From: Streptomyces sp. NRRL F-6492
Lineage (GTDB): Bacteria; Actinomycetota; Actinomycetes; Streptomycetales; Streptomycetaceae
Assembly: GCF_001280125.1 (NCBI RefSeq)
Contig: NZ_LGEG01000230.1
Span: 1 to 52,916 of the forward strand
Direction of reading: 5' to 3'
DNA length: 52,916 nt
Part shown: in pieces, positions 35,017 to 44,120 of the stretch
Numbering within the stretch: the stretch's first letter is position 1
Layout of the letters: the number at the start of each line of letters is the position of its first letter
Notes under the pieces: model-generated
Seen by the model: only the letters and a program-made list of their open reading frames with translations
What the model was told of the DNA's origin: nothing
The model's database searches: none
Made by a program: the position numbers and the translations under genes

Positions 35017-37263
35017 TCACCGCCGTACCGGCAGTCCGTCGTGGGGCTTGCCGGTGTCGCCGCCGCTGTCGCCGTCGCCGGGGTCGGTGTCGCCGCCGCC
35101 GTCGGGCGGGTCGATCGAGGGCGGCGGGGACGGCTCGTGGGTCGTCGGCTCCTCGGTGGGCGGCGGCGGGGTGGTGACCGGGTCGGTCGTCGGGGCCGGC
35201 GGGGTGGTGACGGGGTCGCTCGTCGGCGGGGGCGTGGTGCCCGGCGTGGCCGTGGTCGGCTCGTCCGTCGGCTCCTCGGGGGCCTCGGTGGTGGGGGTGG
35301 GGTCCGGGCCGGGCTCGACCGCGTCCGTCCCGTCGGTCTCCAGGTCGAACTTCGCGTCGGATCCGCCGTCGAGGGCGCGGGTCGTGTAGGCGCCCCAGAT
35401 CTTCGCGGGCGTCCGGCCGCCGTTGGCGCGGCCCGGGTTGATGGTGTTGGTCAGGGTGACCTGGTTGCCCTTGGCGTCCTCGCCGAAGAGGGCGACGGCG
35501 GTGACGAGTTCGGGGGTGTAGCCGACGAACCAGGCGGAGCGGTTGTTCTCGGAGGTGCCGGTCTTGCCGGCGGCCGCGTAGTCGCCGGCGGCGCGGGTGC
35601 CGGAGCCGCTGCGCACGACGCCGGTCATGGCCTTGGTGACGGTGTCGGCGGCCTCGCGGGTGATGACCTGGTCGCCGACCGCGTCCGCGCCCCGGACCGT
35701 GCGGTCCCTGTGCTGGGCGGACTTCACCAGGGTCGGGGAGACCCGCTTGCCGTGGTTGTCGAGCGTGGCGTAGACGCCGGCCATGTCCAGGGTCGAGGCG
35801 TTCATGACGCCGAGGGAGATGGCGGGGGCCTCGGGGAAGTCCTTGCCGTCCTTCATGCCGAGGGCCAGGGCGGTCTTCTTCACCTTGTCGGCGCCGACGT
35901 CGACGATCATCTGGGCGTAGACCGAGTTGATCGAGCTGTTGGTGGCCCGCTGGACGGTGACGGGGCCGTAGCTCCGGTCGTCCTCGTTCTCCGGGCTGAA
36001 GGGGATGTCGCTGCCCACGACGTCGCGCCCGCTGGTGCCGTCGTAGATCGTGCCGAGACCTATGTACCGTCCGTCCTGCGTCTTCGAGCGGTTCTCGACG
36101 GCGGAGGCCAGGACGAGCGGCTTGAAGGTGGAGGCGGGCTGGTAGTCGCGGCGGGTCGCGTTGGAGATCCAGTGCTCGGTGGCGCCGACGCCGCCGTACA
36201 TCGCGACGACCCCGCCGGTCTTCGGGTCGACGGAGGTGGCGCCGGCCTGGACGACGGCGTGCTTCTCGTCGCCCTTGCGGTCGAGCTTGGCCTCCAGCTG
36301 CTCGTCGACGGCCTTGACGAGGGCCTTCTGCTTCTTCTCGTCGATGTTGAGGGTGATCGTCCAGCCGCCGGCCTTGATGTCCTCCTCGCTGACGCCCTGG
36401 CGCATCAGCTCCTGGTTGGCGGCCTCGACGATGTAGCCGGTCTGGCCCTCCATGCCGGGGAGGGGCTTGGGCTTCTGCGGCACGGGGAACTTCAGGCCGG
36501 CGCGCTCGGACGGCGGGAGCCAGCCCTCTTCGACCATGTTGTCGAGGACGTAGTTCCAGCGCTCCTCGACGAGCTTGCGGCCGGTGGCGTTCGCGGAGGT
36601 CCAGTCGTACTGGTTGGGCGCCTGGAGCAGGGAGGCGAGGTAGGCGCCCTGGGCAGTGGTGAGCCGGGAGGCGTCGACGCCGTAGTACGAGCGGGCGGCG
36701 GCCTGGACGCCGTAGGCGCTGCGCCCGTAGTAGCTGGTGTTCATGTACCCGGCGAGGATCTCGCTCTTGTCCATGTTCTCATCGACCTTGATGGCGATGA
36801 CCATTTCCTTGAGCTTGCGGGTCGCCGTCTGGTCCTGGCTCAGGTAGTAGTTCTTGACGTACTGCTGGGTGATGGTCGAGCCGCCCTGCTTGCCCTTGCC
36901 GGTGAGGGTGGACCAGGCGGCGCGGGTGGTGCCCTTGATGTCGACGCCGTTGTCCTTGTAGAAGCTCTTGTTCTCGGCGGCGACGAACGCCTGCTGGACC
37001 TTCTCGGGGATCTTGTCGAGGCCGACGATCTCGCGGTTGATCTCGCCGGTGCGGGCGAGGATCTTGCCGTTGGCGTACTTGTAGATGTTGCTCTGCATCG
37101 TCGCCTCGGCGTTGGCCGTCGGCACCGGGACCATGAGGTAGACCACGTACAGGGCGCCCATGCCGAGCAGGCAGCACACGAAGAAGGTGCCCAGGAGCTT
37201 CTTCCAGGAGAAGAGGCGGCGTATGCCGCTCTTCTTCGCCTTGCCCGTGTCAGGTCGGCCCAT
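35017..37263 (-). CDS. Class A penicillin-binding protein (transglycosylase/transpeptidase)
   Basis: 748 aa, bifunctional PBP. One N-terminal membrane anchor (LLGTFFVCCLLGMGALYVVY), then the GT51 transglycosylase: FVAAENKSFYKDNGVDIKG (catalytic Glu) and GGSTITQQYVKN. The transpeptidase follows with the active-site PASTFKPLVLAS, the SxN motif SSINSVYAQM and the KTGTSENN box. The C-terminus is a long Thr/Pro/Asp-rich wall-spanning tail (about the last 90 residues). It polymerises and cross-links peptidoglycan. ATG at 37263; divergent from the PadR operon over 253 bp. Confidence 0.94.
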   Translation of the reverse strand: MGRPDTGKAKKSGIRRLFSWKKLLGTFFVCCLLGMGALYVVYLMVPVPTANAEATMQSNIYKYANGKILARTGEINREIVGLDKIPEKVQQAFVAAENKSFYKDNGVDIKGTTRAAWSTLTGKGKQGGSTITQQYVKNYYLSQDQTATRKLKEMVIAIKVDENMDKSEILAGYMNTSYYGRSAYGVQAAARSYYGVDASRLTTAQGAYLASLLQAPNQYDWTSANATGRKLVEERWNYVLDNMVEEGWLPPSERAGLKFPVPQKPKPLPGMEGQTGYIVEAANQELMRQGVSEEDIKAGGWTITLNIDEKKQKALVKAVDEQLEAKLDRKGDEKHAVVQAGATSVDPKTGGVVAMYGGVGATEHWISNATRRDYQPASTFKPLVLASAVENRSKTQDGRYIGLGTIYDGTSGRDVVGSDIPFSPENEDDRSYGPVTVQRATNSSINSVYAQMIVDVGADKVKKTALALGMKDGKDFPEAPAISLGVMNASTLDMAGVYATLDNHGKRVSPTLVKSAQHRDRTVRGADAVGDQVITREAADTVTKAMTGVVRSGSGTRAAGDYAAAGKTGTSENNRSAWFVGYTPELVTAVALFGEDAKGNQVTLTNTINPGRANGGRTPAKIWGAYTTRALDGGSDAKFDLETDGTDAVEPGPDPTPTTEAPEEPTDEPTTATPGTTPPPTSDPVTTPPAPTTDPVTTPPPPTEEPTTHEPSPPPSIDPPDGGGDTDPGDGDSGGDTGKPHDGLPVRR

Positions 37264-37485
37264 GTGTCCCGTCGCTCCGCTCGTCGTGTGTCCCGGCGCT
37301 CCGGCGTGTGCCCGCGCGCACCGGATCAGCTCAGCAAGCTAACACCGGCAGGACGGACAAAGGAGACCGATCACGTCTTTTCAGGACGTGAGAATCAGCA
37401 CCCACGCCCAGAGGAACCGACGCGCAAATACGTCGAACGGTTGCATGAAGGGACCATTCCGCTTGCGGTTGCTCCGCTATACATC

Positions 37486-37499
37486 GTGCGTATACACAC
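37486..37499. promoter_or_regulatory. Candidate PadR operator
   Basis: The quasi-palindrome gtgcgtatacacac sits 18 bp before the PadR start, with further atacat and tgtaca elements on either side. The position suits autorepression of the PadR-ABC operon. Confidence 0.45.
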
Positions 37500-37516
37500 C
37501 ATGTACAGTGACCGGC

Positions 37517-38041
37517 ATGTCCATCGGTCACACCCTCCTCGGGCTCCTGGAGTCCGGCCCGCGCCACGGCTACGACCTCAAGCGCGCCTTCGACGACAGA
37601 TTCGGCCACGACCGGCCGCTCCACTACGGCCAGGTCTACTCGACCATGTCCCGGCTCCTGAAGAACGGCCTCGTGGTCGTCGACGGCGTCGAGGCGGGCG
37701 GCGGCCCCGAGCGGAAGCGGTACGCCGTCACCGAGGCCGGCGTCACCGATGTCGCCCAGTGGCTCGCCACCCCCGAGAAGCCGGAGCCGTACCTCCAGTC
37801 CACGCTCTACACCAAGGTCGTCCTGGCCCTGCTGACCGGCCGCGGGGCCGAGGGGATCCTGGACGCCCAGCGCTCCGAGCACCTGCGCCTGATGCGCGAG
37901 CTCACCCGGCGCAAGAAGGACGGCGACCTCGCCGACCAGCTCATCTGCGACCACGCCCTCTTCCACCTGGAGGCGGACCTGCGCTGGCTGGAACTGACCG
38001 CCGCCCGGCTCGACCGGCTCGCCGAGGAGGTCCGCCGATGA
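37517..38041 (+). CDS. PadR-family transcriptional repressor
   Basis: 174 aa. The winged helix is at the N-terminus (LLGLLESGPRHGYDLKRAFD, YGQVYSTMSRLLKNGLVV, KRYAVTEAGVTDVAQW); the C-terminal Vir_act_alpha_C dimerisation domain contains LALLTGRGAEGILDAQRSEH and RKKDGDLADQLICDHALFHL. PadR proteins usually repress adjacent multidrug or antimicrobial-peptide ABC transporters and are released by drugs. ATG at 37517 chosen because it starts the domain; in-frame codons upstream lack a ribosome site. It precedes an ABC ATPase and permease. Confidence 0.9.
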   Translation: MSIGHTLLGLLESGPRHGYDLKRAFDDRFGHDRPLHYGQVYSTMSRLLKNGLVVVDGVEAGGGPERKRYAVTEAGVTDVAQWLATPEKPEPYLQSTLYTKVVLALLTGRGAEGILDAQRSEHLRLMRELTRRKKDGDLADQLICDHALFHLEADLRWLELTAARLDRLAEEVRR

Positions 38042-38081
38042 CCGCGCGCCTCCCGGGACACGGGGGAAAGAGGGCCTCCCG

Positions 38082-38765
38082 ATGACCTCCGCACCGCTCC
38101 TCGTGGCCACCGGCCTCGACAAGGCCTACGGGCCGACCCCGGCGCTCGCGGGCGCCGACTTCTCCCTGCGGGCCGGCGAGGTCGTCGCCGTCATGGGCCC
38201 CTCCGGCTCCGGCAAGTCCACGCTGCTGCACTGCCTGGCCGGGATCGTGCGCCCCGACGCCGGCACCATCACCTACGACGGGCGCGAGCTCACCGCCCTC
38301 TCCGACCGCGAACGCAGCTCCCTGCGCCGCACCGACTTCGGCTTCGTCTTCCAGTTCGGCCAGCTCGTCCCCGAGCTGACCTGCGTGGAGAACGTGGCCC
38401 TCCCGCTGCGCCTCGACGGCGAGAAGCGGAAGGCCGCCGAGGCCCGGGCCGTCGAATGGCTCGCCCGCCTGGAGGTCGACACGGTCGCGGCCAAGCGCCC
38501 CGGCGAGATATCCGGCGGCCAGGGCCAGCGCGTCGCCGTCGCCCGCGCGCTCGTCACCGCCCCCCGGGTGATCTTCGCCGACGAGCCGACCGGCGCCCTC
38601 GACTCCCTCAACGGCGAACGGGTCATGAGCCTGCTCACCGAGGCCTCCCGGGACACCGGCGCCGCCGTCGTCCTCGTCACCCACGAGGCCAGGGTCGCCG
38701 CCTACTCGGACCGCGAGATCGTCGTCCGCGACGGCCGCGTGCGGGACGCGGAGCGGGCCGCGTGA
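38082..38765 (+). CDS. ABC transporter ATPase, MacB/LolD type
   Basis: 227 aa. Walker A GPSGSGKST at about 41-49, Q loop FQFGQLVPELTC, signature SGGQGQRVAVARAL (with the variant SGGQGQ), Walker B VIFADEPTGALD and the His switch VTHEARVAA. It belongs to the group that energises FtsX-type export of peptides or lipids. The start is 40 bp after the padR stop; the stop overlaps the permease start (GTGA at 38762-38765). Confidence 0.93.
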   Translation: MTSAPLLVATGLDKAYGPTPALAGADFSLRAGEVVAVMGPSGSGKSTLLHCLAGIVRPDAGTITYDGRELTALSDRERSSLRRTDFGFVFQFGQLVPELTCVENVALPLRLDGEKRKAAEARAVEWLARLEVDTVAAKRPGEISGGQGQRVAVARALVTAPRVIFADEPTGALDSLNGERVMSLLTEASRDTGAAVVLVTHEARVAAYSDREIVVRDGRVRDAERAA

Positions 38766-41134
38766 AGCTCCGCGTCTGGACGCGCGACCTGGGTCTCGGC
38801 GCCCGGTTCGCCGTCACCGGCGGCCGCCCCGGCCTGCTGCGCACCCTGCTGACCGCGACCGGCGTCGGCTTCGGCGTGGCCCTGCTGCTGCTCGCCGCCT
38901 CCCTGCCGAACATGCTCTTCCAGCGGGAGGTGCGCGAGGCGGTCCGCGCCGTCGACGGGAGCCGGGAGGTCAGCGCCCCCGGGCCCGACACCTTTCTCCA
39001 CCTCACCCGGGTCACCGCCCACCGGGACGCCGCCGTCTCCGGGCTGCTGCTGCGCCCCGAGGGCGACGCGCCCCCGGTCCCCCCGGGCGCGACCGCGTTC
39101 CCCCGGCTCGGCGAGATGCTGGTCTCCCCCGCGCTCCGCGACCTGCTGGACTCCCCCGAGGGCGCCCTGCTCAAGGAACGGCTCCCCTACAAGACGGTCG
39201 GAACCCTCGGCGAGGACGGGCTCATCGGGCCGTCCGACCTGCGCTACGTCGCCCACGTCGGCTTCCTCGACACCGACAACTTCGACGGGCGCGGCCGGCG
39301 CTTCGGCTGGTCGGTGCCCGAGGAGCCGATGAACGCCTTCCTGATCCTCCTCGTGGTCGTCGCCTGCGTCGTCCTGCTGCTGCCCGTGCTCGTCTTCGTC
39401 GCGACCGCCGTCCGCTTCGGCGGCGAGCAGCGCGACCGGCGGCTCGCGGCGCTCCGGCTGGTCGGCGCGGACGTCCCCACGACCCGGCGGATCGCGGCCG
39501 GCGAGTCCCTCGCGGACGCGCTCCTCGGCCTCCTGGTCGGCGCCGGACTCTTCGCGGCCGCCCGGCGGTTCGCCGGGTCCTTCACCCTCTGGGACGTCAA
39601 CGCCTTCCCCTCCGACGTCGTGCCGATGCCCGCCCTCGCCGCCCTCGCCCTCGTGACCGTCCCGGTCGCCTCGGTCGCGGTCACCCTCGCCGCGCTGCGC
39701 GGGGTGGCGATCGAGCCGCTCGGCGTCGTCCGGGCCTCCGTGCCGCGCCGCCGCCGGCTGTGGTGGCGGCTGCTGGTCCTCGCGGCCGGCGCCGCCCTGC
39801 TCGCCCCGCTCATGGGCCGGGTCGAGGTCACCCGGACCAGCATCGACACCGTGCCCGTCGTGGCCGGCACCGTCCTCTTCCTGATCGGTCTGACCACGCT
39901 GCTCCCATGGCTGGTCGAGGCCGGGGTGAAGCGGCTGCACGCGGGCCCGGTGGCCTGGCAGCTCGCCGTCCGCAGGCTCCAGTTGAGCAGCGGCACGGCG
40001 GCCCGCGCGGTCAGCGGCATCGTCGTCGCGGCCACCGGCGCCATCGCGCTCCAGATGCTCTTCCAGGCGATGGAGAAGGACTTCACGCTGCCGACCGGCG
40101 AGGACTCGTCCCGCAGCCAGATCGCCGTCGGCTTCCGGGGCAGGACCGCCGCCGAGGCCCGCGACATCACCGCCCGCTTCGCGCGGACCGAGGGCGTCGC
40201 CGAGGCGCTGTCGGTCATCGAGTCGAACGCGTGGCGGCCCGGCCCGCCGGAGGAGGGCAAGGACTTCGCCCCGTCGGCCTCGGTCAGGGTCGGCGACTGC
40301 TCCTCCCTGCGGGAGTTCGCCGACCTGCCCTCCTGCCGGGACGGCGACGTCTTCGTCGCCCTCGCGCACGGCGCGCAGGGCGCCCCGGACGACGCGCGGA
40401 TCACCGCGGTCGCGCGGCCGGGCGCCACGGTCGCCCTGCGCGACCCGCACCCGCCGGAGGGCGAGCGGAAGCGGCCCGCGGACACCCCGCCGCCGCGGTG
40501 GGAGATCCCCGAGGGCGCGAAGGTCGTGGACTCCCGCCCCGACCCGACGGGCATGTACCGGTACGGCGTCCTCGTCACCCCGTCGGCGATCGACTCCGCC
40601 CTGCTCGACGCGCCCTACGCGCAGAGCACGATCCGGCTCGACCCGGCCGTGCCCGACGCCGCCGAGCACGCGCGGAACACGGCGGCGGCGGTCGACCCGA
40701 CCGCCTGGGTGAAGGACCTGAAGGACACCGAGCGCGACGCGGCCTTCTCCAGCGTCCGCACCGGCATCCTCGTCGGCTCCACCCTGACGATGCTCCTGGT
40801 GGCGGCCTCGCTCCTGGTGACGACCCTGGAGCAGCTCAGGGACCGCAAGCGGCTGCTCTCCTCGCTCGTCGCCTTCGGCACCCGGCGCTCCACCCTGTGC
40901 TGGTCGGTGCTGTGGCAGACGGCGGTGCCGATCGCCCTCGGCCTGGCCCTCGCCGTGGCGGGCGGGCTCGCGCTCGGGGTGGTCCTGCTGGAGATGGGCG
41001 GACAGCGGGTCCAGGACTGGTGGGTGTTCCTGCCCGTCGTCGGCATCGGCGCCGCCCTGATCGCGGTGGTGACGCTGCTGAGCATGCCGGCCCTGTGGCG
41101 GCTGATGCGCGCGGACGGACTGCGCACGGAGTGA
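38762..41134 (+). CDS. FtsX-type ABC permease
   Basis: 790 aa, the fused two-half form common in actinomycetes. The N-terminal segment (LLTATGVGFGVALLLLAASL) is followed by an extracytoplasmic domain, three FtsX segments (FLILLVVVACVVLLLPVLVF, LLGLLVGAGLFAAARRFAGS, MPALAALALVTVPVASVAVT), another pair in the middle (TVPVVAGTVLFLIGLTTLLP), and a second extracytoplasmic/FtsX unit ending VVTLLSMPALWRLMRADGLR. GTG start overlaps the ATPase stop. With the ATPase it is likely an exporter for an antibiotic or antimicrobial peptide, regulated by the upstream PadR. Confidence 0.9.
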   Translation: MKLRVWTRDLGLGARFAVTGGRPGLLRTLLTATGVGFGVALLLLAASLPNMLFQREVREAVRAVDGSREVSAPGPDTFLHLTRVTAHRDAAVSGLLLRPEGDAPPVPPGATAFPRLGEMLVSPALRDLLDSPEGALLKERLPYKTVGTLGEDGLIGPSDLRYVAHVGFLDTDNFDGRGRRFGWSVPEEPMNAFLILLVVVACVVLLLPVLVFVATAVRFGGEQRDRRLAALRLVGADVPTTRRIAAGESLADALLGLLVGAGLFAAARRFAGSFTLWDVNAFPSDVVPMPALAALALVTVPVASVAVTLAALRGVAIEPLGVVRASVPRRRRLWWRLLVLAAGAALLAPLMGRVEVTRTSIDTVPVVAGTVLFLIGLTTLLPWLVEAGVKRLHAGPVAWQLAVRRLQLSSGTAARAVSGIVVAATGAIALQMLFQAMEKDFTLPTGEDSSRSQIAVGFRGRTAAEARDITARFARTEGVAEALSVIESNAWRPGPPEEGKDFAPSASVRVGDCSSLREFADLPSCRDGDVFVALAHGAQGAPDDARITAVARPGATVALRDPHPPEGERKRPADTPPPRWEIPEGAKVVDSRPDPTGMYRYGVLVTPSAIDSALLDAPYAQSTIRLDPAVPDAAEHARNTAAAVDPTAWVKDLKDTERDAAFSSVRTGILVGSTLTMLLVAASLLVTTLEQLRDRKRLLSSLVAFGTRRSTLCWSVLWQTAVPIALGLALAVAGGLALGVVLLEMGGQRVQDWWVFLPVVGIGAALIAVVTLLSMPALWRLMRADGLRTE

Positions 41135-41162
41135 CCCGTCGACCGCGCGTACGGATGCGGGT

Positions 41163-41198
41163 GGCGGTTCCTGGCGCCGGGGGGCCTCAGGAACCGCC
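41163..41198. terminator. Hairpin between the permease and oxyR
   Basis: ggcggttcct / aggaaccgcc, 16-nt loop; it overlaps the oxyR stop codon and lies between convergent genes. Confidence 0.6.
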
Positions 41199-42161
41199 GC
41201 CCACCACCCGTACCGGCAGCCCCCTCATCGCCTCCCGCAGCGCCTGCGCCAGCTCCTGGAACTCGGCCTGCCGGGCCGCGCCCGTCCGCATCGCGAGGGC
41301 GATCCGCCGGGAGGGGGCCGGTTCGGCGAAGAGGCCGGTCCACAGGGCGGTGTTGCGGGCGGTCTCGACCGTGACGGCGGTGCGCGGCAGCAGGGTCACG
41401 CCGAGCCCCCCGGCGACGAGCTGGACCAGGGTGGCGAGGCCGGCCGCGGTGGTGGTGACCTCGGCGCCGTCCGGGCGCCCGGCCTCGCGGCAGATGTCGA
41501 GGGCCTGGTCGCGCAGGCAGTGCCCCTCGTCCAGGAGCAGCAGCCGCAGCTCCCTCAGGTCCTCGCGCGGGATGTCGTCCCGTCCGGCCAGCGGGTGCCC
41601 GGCGGGGGTGACCAGGACGAAGTCCTCGTCGAAGAGGGGCAGTTCGGTGACGCCGGGCACCCCGAGCGGTACGGCGAGGAGCAGCAGGTCGAGCCGTCCG
41701 GCCGCGAGCCCCTCCAGGAGCGAGGAGGTCTGCTCCTCGTGGACCTGGAGGTCGAGCTCCGGGTAGCGCCGGTGGACCAGGCGCAGGACGGTGGGCAGCA
41801 GATAGGGGGCGACGGTCGGGATCACCCCGAGCCGCAGCGCCCCGGTGAACGGCGCCCGGGCCGCCTCCGCCTCCTCCATCAGCCCGGCCACCGCGTCGAG
41901 GACCGTCCGCGCGCGCACCGCGAGCCGCTCCCCGGCGGGCGAGAGCAGCACCTTCCGCGTCGTACGCTCGAGGAGCTGGACACCGAGTGCCTCTTCGAGA
42001 GCCGAAACCGCGCCCGAGAGCGCGGGCTGGCTCATGCCGATGGCGGCCGCCGCGTCACGGAAGTGCAGATGCTCGGCGACCGCCGCGAACGCTCTGAGCT
42101 GGGAGAGGCTCGGCTGCTTGGTGCGGTGCGGGCCGTGCGGGGGGCTGTACGGGGATGCCAC
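41187..42161 (-). CDS. oxyR: Hydrogen-peroxide-sensing LysR regulator OxyR
   Basis: 324 aa LysR-type regulator. HTH at about 17-76 (FAAVAEHLHFRDAAAAIGMS, QPALSGAVSALEE, ERTTRKVLLSPAGE). The two redox cysteines are Cys215 and Cys224 in DEGHCLRDQALDICREAG, at the eight-residue spacing of OxyR. Oxidised OxyR activates the divergent ahpC-ahpD operon. GTG start at 42161 with GAAGGTGG upstream. Its length and context agree with known Streptomyces OxyR. Confidence 0.95.
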   Translation of the reverse strand: MASPYSPPHGPHRTKQPSLSQLRAFAAVAEHLHFRDAAAAIGMSQPALSGAVSALEEALGVQLLERTTRKVLLSPAGERLAVRARTVLDAVAGLMEEAEAARAPFTGALRLGVIPTVAPYLLPTVLRLVHRRYPELDLQVHEEQTSSLLEGLAAGRLDLLLLAVPLGVPGVTELPLFDEDFVLVTPAGHPLAGRDDIPREDLRELRLLLLDEGHCLRDQALDICREAGRPDGAEVTTTAAGLATLVQLVAGGLGVTLLPRTAVTVETARNTALWTGLFAEPAPSRRIALAMRTGAARQAEFQELAQALREAMRGLPVRVVGGGS

Positions 42162-42295
42162 TGATAACCACCTTCGATCAACACGACCCACTCTAGCTAT
42201 TTCCCTGATCAATGCACTCCGTGCCATGCTGGTGATCCGTCCAACCCCCAAGGAAGCCCCTCAAAAGGGGCGCTTCCCCACTGCAAGGAGAGCGC
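42162..42295. promoter_or_regulatory. oxyR-ahpC intergenic control region
   Basis: Two gatcaa elements at 42176-42181 and 42207-42212 are 31 bp apart, about three helical turns. The 5' leader of ahpC contains a hairpin (42252-42277: ggaagc-cccct / aggggcg-cttcc with loop caaa) just before the aaggag ribosome site, with a one-base bulge. Confidence 0.45.
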
Positions 42296-42850
42296 GTGCT
42301 CACTGTCGGTGACCAGTTCCCCACCTACGACCTGACCGCCTGCGTGTCGCTGGAGAGCGGCAAGGAGTTCGAGCAGATCGACCACAAGTCCTACGAGGGC
42401 AAGTGGCGCGTGGTGTTCTTCTGGCCGAAGGACTTCACCTTCGTCTGCCCGACCGAGATCGCCGCGTTCGGCAAGCTGAACGACGAGTTCGCGGACCGCG
42501 ACGCCCAGATCCTCGGCGTCTCCGGCGACTCCGAGTTCGTGCACCACGCCTGGCGCAAGGACCACGAGGACCTGCGCGACCTGCCCTTCCCGATGCTCGC
42601 GGACTCCAAGCACGACCTGATGCGGGACTGCGGCGTCGAGGGCGAGGACGGCTTCGCCCAGCGCGCCGTCTTCATCGTGGACCCGAACAACGAGATCCAG
42701 TTCACCATGGTGACCGCCGGCTCCGTCGGCCGTAACCCCAAGGAGGTCCTGCGGGTCCTGGACGCCCTGCAGACCGACGAGCTGTGCCCGTGCAACTGGA
42801 GCAAGGGCGAGACCACGCTCGACCCGGTCAAGCTCCTCTCGGGCGAGTGA
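42296..42850 (+). CDS. ahpC: Alkyl hydroperoxide reductase peroxiredoxin
   Basis: 184 aa two-Cys peroxiredoxin reducing H2O2 and organic peroxides. The peroxidatic Cys51 is in FTFVCPTEIAAFG and the resolving Cys164 (or 166) in DELCPCNW. GTG start at 42296 with aaggagag. It is six bases upstream of ahpD, divergent from oxyR. In actinobacteria AhpC is reduced by AhpD rather than by AhpF. Confidence 0.95.
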   Translation: MLTVGDQFPTYDLTACVSLESGKEFEQIDHKSYEGKWRVVFFWPKDFTFVCPTEIAAFGKLNDEFADRDAQILGVSGDSEFVHHAWRKDHEDLRDLPFPMLADSKHDLMRDCGVEGEDGFAQRAVFIVDPNNEIQFTMVTAGSVGRNPKEVLRVLDALQTDELCPCNWSKGETTLDPVKLLSGE

Positions 42851-42856
42851 TCCGAC

Positions 42857-43396
42857 ATGGCTCTCGATGAACTCAAGGCCGCCATACCGGACTTCGCCAA
42901 GGACCTGAAGCTCAACCTGGGCTCGGTCATCGGCAACAGCGACCTCCCGCAGCAGCAGCTGTGGGGCACCGTGCTGGCCTGCGCGATCGCCTCGCGCTCG
43001 CCGAAGGTGCTCAAGGAGCTGGAGCCGGAGGCCCGGGAGAACCTGAAGCCCGAGGCGTACCAGGCCGCCAAGTCCGCCGCCGCGATCATGGCGATGAACA
43101 ACGTCTTCTACCGGACCCGGCACCTGCTGTCGGACCCCGAGTACGGGACGCTGCGCGCCGGTCTGCGGATGAACGTCATCGGCAACCCGGGCGTGGAGAA
43201 GGTCGACTTCGAGCTGTGGTCGCTGGCCGTCTCCGCGATCAACGGCTGCGGCCAGTGCCTGGACTCGCACGAGCAGGTCCTGCGCCAGGCCGGTCTCGAC
43301 CGCGCCACCATCCAGGAGGCCGTGAAGATCGCCGCCGTGATCCAGGCGGTCGGCGTCACCCTCGACGCGGAAGCGGTCCTGGCCGAGCAGGCCTGA
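42857..43396 (+). CDS. ahpD: Alkyl hydroperoxide reductase subunit AhpD
   Basis: 179 aa. The carboxymuconolactone-decarboxylase-fold protein with CxxC redox site (Cys131, Cys134 in [12 protein letters not shown], with His138). It passes electrons from dihydrolipoamide to AhpC. The ATG is six bases after the ahpC stop, and the pair shares one terminator at 43412-43446. Confidence 0.95.
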   Translation: MALDELKAAIPDFAKDLKLNLGSVIGNSDLPQQQLWGTVLACAIASRSPKVLKELEPEARENLKPEAYQAAKSAAAIMAMNNVFYRTRHLLSDPEYGTLRAGLRMNVIGNPGVEKVDFELWSLAVSAINGCGQCLDSHEQVLRQAGLDRATIQEAVKIAAVIQAVGVTLDAEAVLAEQA

Positions 43397-43411
43397 CCGC
43401 GAGCCGTACGA

Positions 43412-43446
43412 GAAGGGCCCCGGAGCCTCCCGCTCCGGGGCCCTTC
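43412..43446. terminator. ahpCD terminator
   Basis: Perfect 15-bp stem gaagggccccggagc / gctccggggcccttc, loop ctccc, between convergent genes. Confidence 0.9.
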
Positions 43447-43448
43447 CG

Positions 43449-44120
43449 TCACTTCTTGAGCGCGGCCATCAGGGCCAGCAGGTCCTGGGTCATCGGGACG
43501 TCGATCCCGGAGAGGTCGGCCCGCGTTCCCGACGTGATCTCCTCCCCGTTCAGCATGTAGTCCTGGCTGACGATGTCGATCTGGAACTCGGCCGGGCCGT
43601 CGAGGACCCGGAGCCGGCCCCCCTCCTTCTCCATGTCGTCGAAGAAGGCCTGCTCACCGATGCCGTCGACCTTCTTCAGGAGGCCGAACTGCTGTGCCCG
43701 CGCCTCGAACTCCGGTCCCGGGTCGACCATCTTGTGCAGGGTGTACGTGATGCCGACGCTCTGCTCGCCCCCCTCCGGGCCGAAGCCGACCGTGCACGAC
43801 ATCTCACCGATCGCCGGTTCGTCCACCGTGGGGGACGAACCGTTGTCCCGCCGCTTGCCCAGGGCGTCGGTGAGCGCTTCGAGGCGCGCCACCTCGCAGA
43901 GGTCCTCCACCTGCCGGTACCCCTTGAGGTCCACCCCGGCCGGCTCCTCCCGCCCGTACGCGTAGAGCCCGCCGCCCCAGACCGCCGAGGCCGCCACCGC
44001 GCCGCCGAGCGCCCACAGCCAGGGGCGGCGGGCGCGGGGCGGGCGGGGCGGCGGGGCCTCGGTGAGCACCTCGGGTCTCTCGAAGCCCGCACCGCCCACC
44101 AGCTCGGGTTCCGATATCAC
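43449..44120 (-). CDS. Membrane-anchored hypothetical protein paired with an AI-2E permease
   Basis: 223 aa. After a Pro/Arg-rich cytoplasmic head there is one membrane segment (WLWALGGAVAASAVWGGGLY), then an outside domain with YRQVEDLCEVARLEALTDAL, GEMSCTVGFGPEGGEQSVGI and FEFQIDIV-like strands (here AEFQIDIVSQDYML) and no known family. GTG start at 44120 overlaps the AI-2E stop (GTGA at 44117-44120). Translational coupling suggests a joint function, but nothing more can be said. Confidence 0.8.
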   Translation of the reverse strand: MISEPELVGGAGFERPEVLTEAPPPRPPRARRPWLWALGGAVAASAVWGGGLYAYGREEPAGVDLKGYRQVEDLCEVARLEALTDALGKRRDNGSSPTVDEPAIGEMSCTVGFGPEGGEQSVGITYTLHKMVDPGPEFEARAQQFGLLKKVDGIGEQAFFDDMEKEGGRLRVLDGPAEFQIDIVSQDYMLNGEEITSGTRADLSGIDVPMTQDLLALMAALKK

